Shown piece by piece: positions 1 through 12,218 of a stretch of 64,000 nucleotides of DNA (its first letter is position 1; each line of letters opens with the position of its first letter). Below the pieces are notes generated by a model. That model was not told the origin of the DNA. It did no database searches and worked only from the letters and a program-made list of their open reading frames with translations. Source of the stretch: Turnera subulata (Eukaryota; Streptophyta; Magnoliopsida; Malpighiales; Passifloraceae); contig JAKUCV010000897.1 in assembly GCA_028386065.3 (NCBI GenBank), forward strand, positions 302,549 through 366,548, in the 5' to 3' direction. Made by a program: the position numbers and the translations under genes.

Positions 1-139
1 GCTCCTTTAGACCAATGATCTTGGTCTTGAACCGCTTCTTAGGAGGTTCCTCATCGGAGCTTGTCGGGAAAGCTCTACCGCCGATGTAACTGTTATCCTC
101 TGAGTCAGAGGTAGTACGGGATCTTAGTGGTGAGTCCAT
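1..139 (-). CDS. Antisense ORF fragment in Ty3 element, cut by window edge
   Basis: An open frame starts with ATG at 139 on the minus strand and stays open for 46 codons to the window edge. It begins MDSPLRSRTTSDSEDN and turns acidic then lysine-rich (EEPPKKRFKTK). It lies upstream of the polypurine tract of a plus-strand Ty3 element, so it runs antisense to that element. Antisense ORFs near the 3' end are known in some plant Ty3 (Tat/Retand) lineages. Whether this is one, or a fragment of an unrelated insertion, cannot be decided here. No function is recognised. Confidence 0.3.
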   Translation of the reverse strand, partial: MDSPLRSRTTSDSEDNSYIGGRAFPTSSDEEPPKKRFKTKIIGLKE

Positions 140-283
140 AGTTGTGAGTGGGTTCTCAACTCAGAGGTACAGTTTTTATAGACAGGAGAAACACCGCTTA
201 AGGGTATAAGCGACATCTCGCAATGAGTTCGGACACCTGGTGGAGAATACCAGAAACTTATCGTGGTAGGACCTACGGACTTG

Positions 284-327
284 ATGATTGAATTTCGAGG
301 ACGAAATTTCCTTAAGTGGGGTAGAAC
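284..327 (+). mobile_element. 3' end of Ty3 internal region with polypurine tract
   Basis: The sequence aatttcgaggacgaaattt followed by a purine-rich run (aagtggggtagaac, 314-327) is the usual end of plant Ty3/gypsy chromovirus polyproteins next to the 3' LTR. The run directly abuts the TGTAAC of the LTR. An almost identical arrangement recurs at 22706-22744. It marks the plus orientation of this element. Confidence 0.7.
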
Positions 328-3300
328 TGTAACGCCCCGGATTTTATAATTTGATTTTCGAAATTTTCGGAAATTTATTCCAATTTTACCCTTGAAGTAT
401 TTTCGAGTTTTAGTCGAGGAAATAGATTATCTTTCCTTGGAAATGTCAATTTCCAGTTAGGATTTCTCATGCTTCGGGTTTCGTTGAGATCGGAAGGTGT
501 TTCGGGGCGAAACGAGAGGGTTAGCGTAGTTTCGTTCGAAACTACGTCGTTTTGGGTTAAAAAAAAAAAAAAAAAAAAATAGCGCGTTGACTGAAGGGGG
601 GTTGACCGCGCCTCAGCCCGAAACGACGTCGTTTCGGGGCTGGCCGGCCAACCCTAAAAGCCTTCCTTCCCTTCTCCTTTTTCCTCCTCTTCTTTTTTTT
701 TCACTTTCGTTTTCTTTTTCCCGTTTCTTCCCCACTTGCCGCCGCCACCCTCAACGGCACTTACCACCACTAACAACCCCAACGGTCGGCAACCCCACTA
801 TCTTTCCCTTTTTCTTTCCTTATCTCTTCCTCTTTCGTCGACTCTCGTCTCTCCCCTAGTTCTCCTCTCCTCTCCCGGATTTCTCTCAGTGGCTTGCAGA
901 GGAAGCCGAGGATTGAGGGCAACGAGGAGCCGCACGCGGGCGCGAACAACCGCGTCTTCTTCGCTGCTCGGTGAGCCCTGCTACTTCCTCTGTTTTCTCT
1001 TTTTCTTTTTCTTTGGATTGGTGCCTGTGGACTAACCCGAATCGGGTTTGATGTTGGTGACGGCTGGCCATGTTGTGGGTCGTGGTGCGGGTGGTGTTGT
1101 CTGAGCTTGTTGATGGTGGTGGTTGCGTCGCTGATGGTCGAGGTCGGCTGCGTTTGGTGTTGTTGGTGATGCGGTTTCGAATTTGGGCCCTGACCGGTGT
1201 GGAATCGTGGCGCTGGCGTGTGTTGTTGGTGTTTCCGGCAGAGAGGGTTGTTCGGGTAAGGATTTCCGGCTTCTCTTCCTCTTCCTTTATTGCTTTCGAT
1301 TTCTGGGTTTGATTTTGAAGCTGTGATGTTGTTTTCTGGTTGCTACTAATGGTGGCGGATGTGTATTGTGGTCGGGGAGGGGTTGCTCCGGCAGTGAGGC
1401 CTGAGGCTGGTTAGACGCTGTTGTGCACGGATCCATCGGGTCTTGTGCACGGATTCCAGTCTTCGGTAAGCATTCCAGCTACTTTGTTTTTTCCTCCTGC
1501 GAAAGTTCGTCCATGTAGTGTTCGGTGTTATATTGTTGAATTCGTTGAGGGATGACGTTGTTTGTTGGTTCGTTTTTGGGCTCCGGTGAAATTCCGGCGA
1601 AGTGACCGGAATCCGGCGAGCGCGCACTGTTCCGGCGAGGGCTCGGAAATTTTCCGGCGAAGGCTCGAATTCTGTCCAACGACATATATCTCTTGCTTAG
1701 ACGATATAATCCTTGTTTTTGTCTCGGTTTTGTCGTGTACTTAAATTTTGAATTATTTACCGAAATATACATTTATTTTTATTAAGTGAATTGTGGATTT
1801 CCGAGAGCGGCGAGTTAGAGTGTGTGGCCGGAAAGAATTACCGACACGTAGAGAATTTAGGCCGATTAACCTTGGGCTCGGGATGGTTTTAGAACGGTTT
1901 TAGGAAAAACCGGGCCCAAGCCCAATAATCTCATTTGTAAGTTTAGAATGTTTTATATGGACTTAAAATACGGACTTAAGGCCTAATCACGGGTAATTAA
2001 TTCACGGACACTAAGAACGGGCTCGAAGCCCAATTTCATAATCGGTAAAATATGAACTTAAGGGAGTGGGCCCACAGGCCCGGAATTTGTGACTAAGGAT
2101 TTAGTGGGCCTTAGGCCCGAGAATTGTTAACGAACTTAAACCGATGAACCTTAGATCCGTAATCGTGGGAGTTATGGAAAGATAAAATATTCTTTTGGAC
2201 TTAGACCCGAAAATCTTATAATCGGATAGTTAGGGTCGGGAGTTACACGATTGGAGCAAACCTTAGCATACATATACGTTTTTATTCCTAAAATTTGTTT
2301 AGTGACTATATTATGTGCCGGTATTCAGGCACGGGAGATACCTCGAGAACTGTGGACTCGGATCGGGGGGAAGTCATAAGCTACATTTTTTAGGTGACAT
2401 TACAAGTCTTTTTATATATGTTTTGTGAATGCATGTTGGTGTGGTTTGTTTGTTTACTTGCCTTGTTTGCTACATGCGATGATTGGATTTATATACCTGA
2501 TTGATCTCATATGTCTAAATTTCTACATGATATGTAAAATGCTTTGGTGATGATGTATGGTTATGGGCCGCAGGCCCGGATGATACAGGGGCACATACAC
2601 ACTTCCCTGAAAGACATAATGCACTTCAAACAGAAACACAAAGGTTTAATTAAGAATAAAATACTAAATTCTACTGTGGTGTCGGTTGGTAGCCCCGAGG
2701 AGGGTTGGGTACCTCGGGTCACATTATGCTGTTTAGCATGCCCAGGGGATGTAGGTGCACCCCTGGAAGACTTGCACCGGTTAGGTGTGTCTGAGTGCAC
2801 CCTCAGGTAGCTAGCGGCCACTTGAGAGTTTTCAGTGGTTTTTGGCCTCAGAATCTACCCCTTCTGAGGTTCGACATTTGGGTTTCACACCCTGATCTGA
2901 TCAGATGCGCTACCGAGACTTGACTCACAGTAGAGGGCCCATAATAATAAAAATAATAATAATGATAACAATAAGATAACGCATTGAGCTCAAACAATAC
3001 GAGCTATAATACAATAAAACATTTATGTGATGGTGTGTGATTCTGATTTGCTTGTATGCTGTACTTGTGCTCGTGAGCTACTCACCCTACGAGCATGACT
3101 TCACTTTCATGTATATTTAGACTTTTAATGTTCACTGAGTAGGCGACTCACATAATCGCCACCGTTGTTTTTCAGACTTTAGTTAGCGTGCAGACTCACT
3201 TATACCTTCGACTCGGAGATCAGACGCAGTCACTTCAGCAGGTAGTTGTGCATTATCTCTTGGTGGGATCCATAGGGCCATATGCATGTTATTTTTCTAT

Positions 3301-3620
3301 CTTGAGTTTTATTATTATTTTCATCTTCCGCTGCAAGTTAAATAACTCGAGATGTCATGAATATTTGTCTCGGTATCGGCAGTTAGCCGGAGTTGGCTTT
3401 TTGTGATTTTATGTCGGCATGATGCCGTGATGGCTTACTATTGGTTAAGCCGGTTGGTTCCATTTACTTTTATGACATCTCGTGGTTAATACATTTTCAT
3501 GGAAAATGTTTGTATGCCGAAGCATCGGGTTTTTTGGTACCCCGGGTTTCAAGAGTATTTTGGTAACTCTTTTTCATTTAATTATTTTATTTTTATTTAA
3601 TTGGGGTACGGGCTTCCACA
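328..3620 (+). mobile_element. Long LTR of Ty3/gypsy element
   Basis: It starts TGTAACGCCCCGG right after a polypurine tract and probably ends GGGTACGGGCTTCCACA near 3620, about 3.3 kb. It holds a 20-odd base A run near 559-580, a CT-rich block (660-760), a cluster of TTCCGGCGA motifs (1570-1660), stretches rich in GGGCC/GGCCC (1860-2120) and an ATA-rich microsatellite (2940-2990). Short ORFs in it (e.g. 587-859, 2544-2810) look like chance. A motif near 3128-3165 (gagtaggcgactcacataat) recurs inverted in the solo LTR at 53542-55649, so the two LTR families share ancestry. The 3' limit is less certain than the 5' limit, and no primer-binding site follows it. Confidence 0.65.
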
Positions 3621-3668
3621 TTTACGATAGTTTCCCTAGGGGTTGTACACGAGTTTTTTTTTTTTCGA

Positions 3669-3928
3669 GTAAATCGCATATATAGGGTTTGTACTATTTC
3701 AAAAATATCGTTTGGGGGTTTGCACTTTTCTTATCCCTTTTACGGGTCTGTACTCTTATTTTTCGTTTCTTTTAGGGGTCTCGGGCAGCCCGCTGATGAC
3801 GTGGACTGTCCGAGACCCCTAAAGGAACGAAAAATAAGAATATAGACCTATAAAAGAGACAAAAAAATAGTACAAACCCCCAAACGATACTTTTGAAATA
3901 GTACGGACCCTTATATTTGCGATTTACC
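3669..3928. mobile_element. Palindromic foldback/MITE element
   Basis: The two halves are imperfect inverted repeats about 120 bases long: gtaaatcgca at the left matches tgcgatttac at the right, and the centre (ggggtctcgggcagccc near 3775) pairs with gtccgagacccc. There is no coding capacity. The central CTCGGGCAGCCC motif is shared with the palindromic element at 55945-56394. Target duplications are not clear. Confidence 0.6.
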
Positions 3929-4098
3929 CTATATTTTATATTACGGCCGAGAAGATTGAGGATTAGATTTTCGATTGGTTGTTGAAGATAGGTCCGCAGT
4001 AGCACTTGAGTGCCTGAAAATTGTCTTCAAATACTGGATTCTCCTTGAGAATAATTCAATGATTCAAATTCTTCAACACGGTCCAAAATATTTTTCCC

Positions 4099-4946
4099 CC
4101 AATAATGCTAGAGTTACTAAAATTTTGTTACTACAATTGTGTTACTAACCTACGTGGCATGTGCCATATCATAAGTTTTTTAAGTGGGTGTCACATCATT
4201 ACTTAATTAATCTATTTCCAAATTAGTTTCTTTTGTTTATTTTTTCCTTAAAAAAAAGGTCTTATTTTACTATTTAATTAATTTGTTTCCATGTTGTTTC
4301 TCAAAAACAATTGTTTCCATGCTCCTCTTGGCTTCAATTTTCTATCCATCATTTTTTTTTTCCTTCACCTTCACTGTATTATTAACTTATGAACCCTAAT
4401 TTTCTAGCTTCTTCTTCCCCAATTCCCAAATGCCATATTTTTTTTCTTGAATTCTCGTGATTCTTGCCCAACCTTATAGTTTGTTTTGATTTTGGATAAG
4501 ATTTATACTCATAGAATCAGGTTTTTTTTTTTTTGGGTTTTTCACATGAGCAGATTTACTTTTTTCCATGAGGGGGAAAGAATGCAAAACAGAGGTGAAT
4601 TTAATCAATCGTCGTTTTGTTTTGTTGATTTCTTTTGAATCGTTCTGTTTTATCATTCATTTAAAAAGATCGTAATAAACTGGAGATATAACATAAAAAA
4701 AAAAAAGTTGAAAGAAAGAGTTAAGAAAAAAATTGTTATCCTGGAGATATAACATGATAAATATCAATTAAAGATATAACGTAATAAAAAGGGAGTTAAT
4801 GAGAAATAATTTTTGCATTTAATTAGATAATGATGTGGCACATACCATATTTATTAGTAAAAGATCTTTAATAAGTTAATTAGATAATAATGTGTATATG
4901 CCAACACACCCTTAGTAACAAAATCTTAGTAACTCTAACACTATTG
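4099..4946. mobile_element. MITE with ~30-bp terminal inverted repeats
   Basis: Left end CAATAATGCTAGAGTTACT and right end AGTAACTCTAACACTATTG are inverted repeats that continue inward for about 30 bases. The element is AT-rich, about 850 bp, with no coding frame of note. TTTTTCCC lies on both sides (4091-4098 and 4947-4954) and may be an 8-9 bp target duplication, which would fit a Mutator- or hAT-type origin. Subterminal matches continue (acgtggcatgtgccat on the left, gatgtggcacataccat on the right). Confidence 0.6.
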
Positions 4947-4954
4947 TTTTTCCC

Positions 4955-5758
4955 GGATGAAAAGAAGAGATCTAGTGAGACAAATAGAAAAGATCAATTG
5001 ACAAAATTGAGACGGAAAGTATTAAACCTAAGCACAAACTTGGGATTAGTCGGGTAAAACTCCGAATATCGGATGGGAAACCAAACCAAAAAAAAGAGTG
5101 AAAGAGAGAACACTAACTCGGACTCCAGTGAACCCAAATCAGTTTATTATGCATGTGCATTTTCACGAGTCATAACACTCATTCCAATTTTGGGATGCAC
5201 CCAGCTATTTGGTAATATTTGATAAGTGTACGACTACAGAGGCCTGTCCAAATTGTACTTTTGGCAAGCATGGATAAATAAAATGTTGGGAAGGAATGGG
5301 AACAGTTCAATGAGAAATTGATTCTCACACACACCATACGATTTATTAAATATCATGCACCATTACAGTTCCTTGTCTGCACAATTTAGTACAAAACCAC
5401 TCCCTTATTCTCATGACAAATATATGCTTCCACAGCCAGATCTTGCATGAGTGGTGCTCTACGCCACAATTCCCCGATTGGGAAATTTGACCTGAAGAGC
5501 AAACAAACAGAGTTTCTCAACACAACAGTAATGATGAACCTTGATCGGATAAGAATTAGAGAAGCAGAGGTAGCAAGAAATAAATCACTGGACCATTTTT
5601 TCTTATGAGGCATTCTGTCATGACGTCTTCCTATGCACAAGGACCAGGATATAATTTGTATCCTTATTTCACAATGAAATCAAATTTCAAGGAACACTGG
5701 GTCTCCGAAAGGAACCTGAATACTTAGCAGTCCCGATACTTCAGAGTTCAAACCACCA
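4955..5758. other. Intergenic and probable 3' UTR of the GST gene
   Basis: No gene is seen. The part next to 5758 is probably the 3' untranslated region of the minus-strand GST gene. The 84-codon minus ORF at 5386-5640 resembles no known protein and lies in this UTR-like stretch. Confidence 0.4.
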
Positions 5759-8700
5759 TTAGTGCTGGGTGGGAGCATCTGGCTGATTCTCTGGCAAAGC
5801 CTTCTTGAACGCCTCATGCTTACTATACGCCTCGTGCAATCTTAACAGAACAGGGAACGGAGTCTGAACAATAAAAGAAGGCAACATAATTATAGAGAAA
5901 TGGCCGAAGAATTAAAGAATAAAATTATAATAACCAATTAAAAGCGTATGGAAAGTGATAGTGAGTCTAATCACAACACTTTGGGAACAAGATTTTGAGG
6001 GGAAGAAGAAAAATCGTGCATGAGACACATGAGCAAGACAAAACCGCTCACAATATGCATTTCCATTGTTAAAACTCTACCTAGTTGTTAAAAACATCAG
6101 CCATTATTTACTGCTACCAAACATAAGGAGATAAGGCATGAACAAGGTACATGAGAAAAATCATCATAGAAAAATTATTAAAAACAATTGTGTTTGAATT
6201 GTACAACATCAGAGTAGAAGAACCCAGTTATACATTCAAGTTCAATGCATAAACTAAGGCATTCCTGAAATGAGATTTACCATATCAAGGTTGAATCTGG
6301 TAACTGCTGCATGAAGCTGTGGTGCCAGAAACACATCTGCCTGAAAGGTGGAACAATGTGAGAATTACTTCATCAAAATCAGCATTCTCCCAGCACGGAA
6401 ACTACTTTAAATAATTTTGATGTTAAATCATGGTTTACAGAGTTCAGATAGTTTCTACAGGTGAAAATGAGCAAGCCAAGTTGGGTGTTCAATTAAGCAT
6501 GGTTTTTATTAAGGTCGAGCAAGAGCAAATCTAAAGCTTATTAAAAATTTAGTGGCCACGTCATATTAATTATTTGAATGCATCACTTTAACCTAATTAA
6601 GGAGATTTTTTTACAATAATTACAGAAGAATTTGATATAATAAATTAACAAAATAATTGTTTCACCAGTAATTTTAGTGGTAAGGAAGGTAAGTTAGGAA
6701 TCATTCACAATTTTTTGTGTCATCTTTTTCAAACTATTTTACAGTAAAATTACATCGAAGGTGTCTAATTTAAACTGTTTTTCCTTCATGCAATTACGAA
6801 ACTAAAGAGTGTTTTGTTTTTTTAACATCTGATTTGAAAGATAAGTTGATGAGCCTAGATCGAACTGGAAAATAGAATGAGATCTTGGAACGTTATAAGC
6901 CTTCACAGCGAACCATTATGCTATGAACCTCAGTGAAATCGTTTGACACCCTTAATTGGAATCATACACCTTGTAAGCCTATATCCAAAGTAGGGGAGAA
7001 TATCGATGGCATTACTGTCCCAAAAGAGTATAAAGATGAAGAAAGAAAGAAAGAGAAGCCAAACAAACCAGGAAAATTTCATCTCCAGTTGCATATTTTC
7101 CAGCATGGTCTTTCAGAAGCTTCTCAAGAGCTGAAACACAAGTAGACAGCAATAAGAACAAAAGTTTCATAAAGCAAGAAACTTAGAAAGCCTTTGCTCT
7201 GATCAAACAAAAAAAAAATCATGCCTTTGCACCATCAAATTCTAGCGGTTAAAGTGGCTTCATTTGCATTTTCATATAAATAGAAGCTAAACAAGTTAGG
7301 CTCTGTGGTTGCAAGAAAAATGAACATGACCACTGTGTATTTCATCCATGGGTTTACAGGCCCTTCTACTTGAAAGCTAAAAACAGAGAGCAGGATTAAA
7401 TGGGCTACTAGTCCTATGCTTGATTTCTCTAATTTTATACTGAACAAGTTCAAGATCCGAAACTGAGCAACATGTTACATCAGATGAGTGCATTCATGTT
7501 TTCCATTTAATGAAGAAATCTTTTAGCTTACCGATTTTGATCTAATAACAAATGTAACCTCATAGTGTGTTGGGAAATTAGGTACCTGTGAAGCCTTTTC
7601 GAATATGATGTTGCACCCAAGGAATTTTCTCATCTGGACCAACTTTTTCCTCAATATACTTCTGTTATTCAGGATGGAGAACAATAACACAAACACTATA
7701 TGCTTAAAGATTATCGCAAAAAGTTTACAGCAGAAAGAGAGAGAAAAGCACAAAAACATTCAGATACTCACCAGCGCGGCTAAGTTCTGAAGAGGTTGTA
7801 TGCTTGATGAAACAATATTTGCAGCCTAAATAAAGAAAAATGCAGAATTTAGACTGAGTTGGGCTTTCCAAACCTCCAAAAAGCTATTCTAATTCAAATG
7901 CAATTGCATGGAGGAACAATGTCAGAGAAATTAATGGATCTAACCCTGAAAACTAATCCATCTGTACTTTCCACAACAATATGATTGAGGTTAATAGAAG
8001 AATTGGCATGTTCTAAAACTGTCATTTTGGCCAGTTCATGAAATGTTAAAACAAGTGCTAAGAGAATGCAAATTGCAGAAGATTTTCCTAAAAATTAGAC
8101 TTGCATAACGGATAAAACATGAAACAAAACTAGGAAAGAGACTCATAACTACAGATGCAAGAAGACAAAGAGACAGCTAAATTGCCACATCATATCCAAG
8201 TCGTGATGGAAACCAAGATACTGGAAATAGAACGTCGAGAAAGTAAAAGAACCTACCTGATAATTAAGAGCCTTTTTCTGAATATCACGAGGCAACAGTG
8301 GATGCTGAGGATAGGCCTCTTCCAAATACTAGGACATTGAAATTTGCAAAAAGAAGAGTGTCGGATAAACAAAACAAAATCTTAGGCAAATCAGGATACA
8401 CACACAAATCGAACAAAAAAATCAAAGGAGCAGGAAATGAGTCACCATGAAGATGGCAAAAGAGTCAGCAATCACGATGTCTCCATCCACCAGCACCGGC
8501 ACATATCCAATGGGATTCAACTTCAAGAACTCTACGAAACATCATTAGTCAAAACAAAAAGAAATAAGCTACTTTGCAATCCGAGTGTGAATCACCTAAC
8601 TGAAAGGTAAGCCGGCATACTTATTTCTACCTACACAAATGCATTGGCGAGAAAAGCCTCCGATTCAGTATCAGAATTGATTCACGATGAGCAATACAAT

Positions 8701-8989
8701 AATCCAAGAATTTGAGGATAGAAACAATATGCCAATTTGTCAAATACCTGGACTAGATTGCTCATTTTTGTCCAAAGCAACAGGAATATAATCATATTCA
8801 ATTCCTGCAAAGCATAAAATGAAGGAGTTGTAAATCAATTTTTGTAATAAATAAAAAATGCCAAGAGGAACAAGGATTCGATGGGAAAAGATAACCTTTC
8901 AAGTTAAGGCCAATCCGGACACGAAAAGCACAGGAACTCCGCCAGTAAGAATAAAGCTTCAGCTTTTTACTGCTCCCTCCACTTGTTTC
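5759..8989 (-). CDS. GSTZ1: Zeta-class glutathione S-transferase / maleylacetoacetate isomerase
   Basis: Zeta GSTs isomerise maleylacetoacetate to fumarylacetoacetate with glutathione in tyrosine breakdown, and are soluble enzymes. Nine coding exons are seen on the minus strand: 8989-8896, 8804-8748, 8531-8446, 8328-8257, 7825-7772, 7661-7586, 7130-7069, 6340-6281, 5863-5759. All have GT-AG borders and keep one frame for 666 nt (221 codons plus stop). The first carries the zeta active-site signature ([19 protein letters not shown]). The third has the thioredoxin-fold block [19 protein letters not shown]. Later exons match the helical C-terminal domain ([42 protein letters not shown]), and the protein ends [10 protein letters not shown]. 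Length and exon pattern fit the plant family. The start is unresolved: the first exon shown opens at an AG acceptor, so a short upstream exon holding ATG must lie beyond 8989. The gene looks intact. Confidence 0.9.
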
Positions 8990-9599
8990 CTGCAATACCC
9001 AGAAATAAAAGAAGAAATTAGTGAACGGATTAGTAAGATAATTCCTATTTTGAGGTGGGTAAGTAAAATAGTGTATGAATAGAGAAAGGTAGAGTTAGAG
9101 CAGTGCCATATTTGCTTCTCTTCTCTGCTCTTCTTGCTTGGCTTCTTTCTTTGTGTTTCCTTATCCTCTCACAGAGTCAACGACTTCAGCTCCAAATATT
9201 CCACCATCCACTTTTAGCTCTTCAGTCTTCGCCAAAGAAGAAACGTGTCTCTCTGTCCTGTCTTGATCGTCATTATTGATGATTGTGAAACTTGAAAGAT
9301 CCTACTACCCCCGATAATTAAATGTACGGGAAAAAGTTCCATAAAAAAAAAATGGGTTAGTTACATTTTACCCCCTCAAACTCTGGTTTGAAACAAAAAA
9401 AATCCCTCAACTAAAAAAATTGCAATGGAGGTACCTTATACTTTCATTTCTCAACCAAAAAAACCCTAAACTAGAAAAACAAGGATGGGAATACTTTGAA
9501 CTTTTATTTTATTTTTAACAAAAAATCAGCTGAATTATTAAATTTTTGTTAAATAATTTAACAGGAAAGGTTGATATAAATTTGAAAAAGTTTAGAGAT
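8990..9599. other. GST 5' region and low-complexity flank
   Basis: The 8990-9300 part should hold the first exon and promoter of the minus-strand GST gene; several minus-strand ATGs exist but none joins in frame without ambiguity. From 9340 to 9560 the sequence is A-rich with repeats of ccctcaact/aaccctaaact type, resembling one arm of the foldback elements elsewhere in the window. No other gene is seen. Confidence 0.35.
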
Positions 9600-10060
9600 C
9601 TTTCTGTAATTAAATCTTAAATTCTATATCAAAAATTTTAAACCTTTAATCCTAAACCCTAACCCCTAAACTCTAACGCCCTAAACCCATAAAACTTAAA
9701 TCCTACAACTTAAACTTTAAACCCTAGTCTCCAAACCTTAAATCCTAACAAACTAAGCCTAAAAGTCTTAAACCTTAAATTCCTAAACTTTAAACCATAA
9801 AATCTAAACCTAAAAATTCTATGCCATAAATCTTTAAATTTTAAACCCCTAAATCCTAAAAATCTTAACCTTAAATTCCTAAAGCTAAAAGCCTTAAACT
9901 TCAAAATCTTGAACCCTAAATATTAAAACGAAAATCCTAAACTCTATATTATAAAGCTCTAAATTCTAACCTTTAGAACCCTAAATCTTAAAATTCTAAA
10001 CCATTAAAGTTTAATCTCATAAATCTTAAACTCCTAATCTTTAAATCCTAGGATTTATGG
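9600..10060. repeat. Degenerate telomere-like (CCCTAAA) repeat
   Basis: Dozens of diverged copies of aaccctaaa and cctaaa/ccttaaa variants run for about 450 bases, consistent with decay of the plant telomere heptamer TTTAGGG in inverse orientation. The 64-codon minus ORF at 9710-9904 is simply this repeat translated (repeated FRFLGFK-like units). It is an interstitial tract far from any window evidence of a chromosome end. Confidence 0.6.
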
Positions 10061-10109
10061 TTTAGGAAATAGAGCTTTAAGGTTTGAGAAAAGAGTAGGC
10101 AAAGCAGCT

Positions 10110-10291
10110 GCCCTTACTAGTCATATGGGAACAAATATGGGCCATTAGTGGGAACATGAAAAGAGGAGTACCGGATCAAACCTTAACAATATGAACCCAT
10201 CAACCTCTTGTAACAAGCTCATTATTAGCTAGAGTCTATGAGAAAAGGCAAGTCCACCTCTTGTAACGAGCTCATTATTAACAACCTCTTG
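10110..10291. repeat. Short direct repeats beside truncated LTR
   Basis: The phrase acctcttgtaac(g/a)agctcattatta occurs near 10201 and 10257, and a shortened form near 10282, just before homology to the Ty3 LTR begins. No gene is seen. Confidence 0.45.
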
Positions 10292-12081
10292 TAATAAGGT
10301 ATTTATCGTTTGAAATCAATTTCGGGGATTATTTCACGGTAAACCGAGCCTCGGATTCCAAATCCGACTTTTGCCCCACGTTTTAGATATTTTTGTGGAT
10401 TATACGAACCAAAGTTGGAATTTTTCGAGTACATAAATCTTAAGAAAAGTCAGGTTTAACCTCGATATTATAGACCAGAAATAAAGTAAAGGGGGTATTT
10501 TAGTTATTTATTGGTCTGGGCAAGACCCGCTTGAGTTGTGTGTAACACGCCTGCATCATATTTCCTATGTTCACACCTCACCACGTATCTTCTTCTTCAT
10601 CGGTAAGCTGCACCCAATTTTTTTTCCTTCCTCCTTCCCCAATAAAGAAATATTTTTTCTTCATCACACAAAAACTTTTTCTGCCTATAAAAAGAACCCT
10701 TACCTTCTCTGCATATCAGCTACAAAAACAAAACCATACCAGCCTTCTTCCTGCATTTCTTTTCTAACCTAGCTTCTACCAACATCCTCTTCAAATATAT
10801 ATATTACAAGGAAAAAGAAAAAGGAATAGAAAAAGAAAAGAAACAAAGAACCAAGCCACCAAGACAACGTGGTCGTCATCATCAATACCATACCATTAAT
10901 TTCCCTTCTTTTCTCACGTATAAACCACCATCACAAGCAACACCGCCAGGACCCGTACCTCCTCTCAGTGTCACCTTGTTCGTCGCTTTGTCTCCACCGT
11001 CTGCAGCGCTGCCAAGTTCCTGCAAGGAGCAGATAGCGTGGAAGTAGAACCCGCTAACAATTTTGCTAAAGGAATACAACAATTGAGGTGAAGATAGATA
11101 ACTCGTAGTATATTTCATGTAATATTGTGTTGTTGTGACTTGCTTGTTGAAACCATGTGATTAATTATTGTACTTTGGCTATGTTGTGATTTTAATTACT
11201 GTGACAACTTGTGTGACTTGTTGGGATGCTTAGTTTTCCAAAGGAGCTGTGAGGCCGAGAACCTGCTCGCAAACAAAGATCATGGAATTGATGAAATAAT
11301 AAAGATAAATTGTGAAAATACAACTTAGACACTTAGATGTCACGTGGAAGGTAGAGGTACGACTGGGTGGTAGACGCTTATGTCTATGTTTTGTTGAGGG
11401 GCTTAGGGTCCTCTAGGCCGTTGAGCGTGTGTTCTCATAATTTCTTTTTATGAGTTTATTTGATTTAACGAGGAGTACCATGGGGTTAGCTAACCTGGCT
11501 ACCAAGTACGGTCAGTACTTATCACGTGACAGAGGCCCTAATAATAATAAAATCTGGAAGTTAGAATATTTGTTAGATATCACATGTCATATGTCCAAGT
11601 GAAGTATTGTGTTTATTATTTCTTGCATATTACAGTTGCTTGTATGCTATTGTTTATCCATGATTGTGCTTTGTACTGGTGGGCACTTTGGACTCGCCTC
11701 TCACCTGTGGGGTTTCATCCCGTAGGATGACTTGTTTGTAGTACAGGTACGATGCTTGGTAAGCTGTTGTATTCTCTCCACCAGACTCCGGATCCATGCC
11801 GTTGTTGTTGTTCTAACAGTTGCATTATCTTGCATAAGTCTTCCCTATATGTCGTTACAATTCTATCACTCTACTTCTGTTGTTGTTTATGTTTTCTGCT
11901 GTTGCTATTGTTATCTGAATATGGTGTGTTGTAATAAATGTCCCCATGCTCGGGTGACAGATGCTTGTTGTATTGGCTATATTATCGGATGATATGATGT
12001 ATAATTACCGCTTGTGTTGAATAAGTAATGTCATCACACGTGTTTACCATGTCTCTGGTAAATGCGGGTCGGGGTGTTTCA
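10292..12081 (+). mobile_element. Ty3/gypsy LTR, 5' truncated
   Basis: It aligns by eye along its length with the LTR at 22745-24260 (e.g. ggtaaaccgagcctcggatt near 10340, ggaagtagaacccgctaaca near 11040, tactggtgggcactttggac near 11677). It lacks only the first ~45 bases. It ends cgggtcggggtgtttca at 12081, directly followed by a tRNA-iMet type primer-binding site, so it acts as the 5' LTR. At 11451-11466 it preserves the empty site of the SINE found in the other LTR. Short ORFs here (10536-10772, 11732-11992, 11982-12332 minus) are not genes. Confidence 0.8.
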
Positions 12082-12084
12082 TTT

Positions 12085-12098
12085 TGGTAGCGGAGCAG
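12085..12098 (+). promoter_or_regulatory. Retrotransposon primer-binding site
   Basis: ttggtagcggagca lies 4-17 bases after the LTR end and resembles the complement of the 3' end of initiator tRNA-Met (consensus TGGTATCAGAGC). It marks the start of the internal region and the plus orientation. Confidence 0.65.
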
Positions 12099-12218
12099 GC
12101 GGTAGGTCTGTGGGAGTCTTGTTTGACTATTTGTTGTGTTTGTTTGCTTCTTTGTGCATAGTCTACTCCATATGTTCCATATGATACTCATGCATGCATA
12201 CTCATATAGGTAGTACGA

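Noticed and set aside
587..1312. ORFs of 60-99 codons rich in Pro, Ser and Phe
   Set aside because: They fall in the CT-rich block of the Ty3 LTR, in competing frames, with no conserved motif.
5386..5640. 84-codon minus-strand ORF downstream of the GST stop
   Set aside because: No recognisable motif; position fits the 3' UTR.
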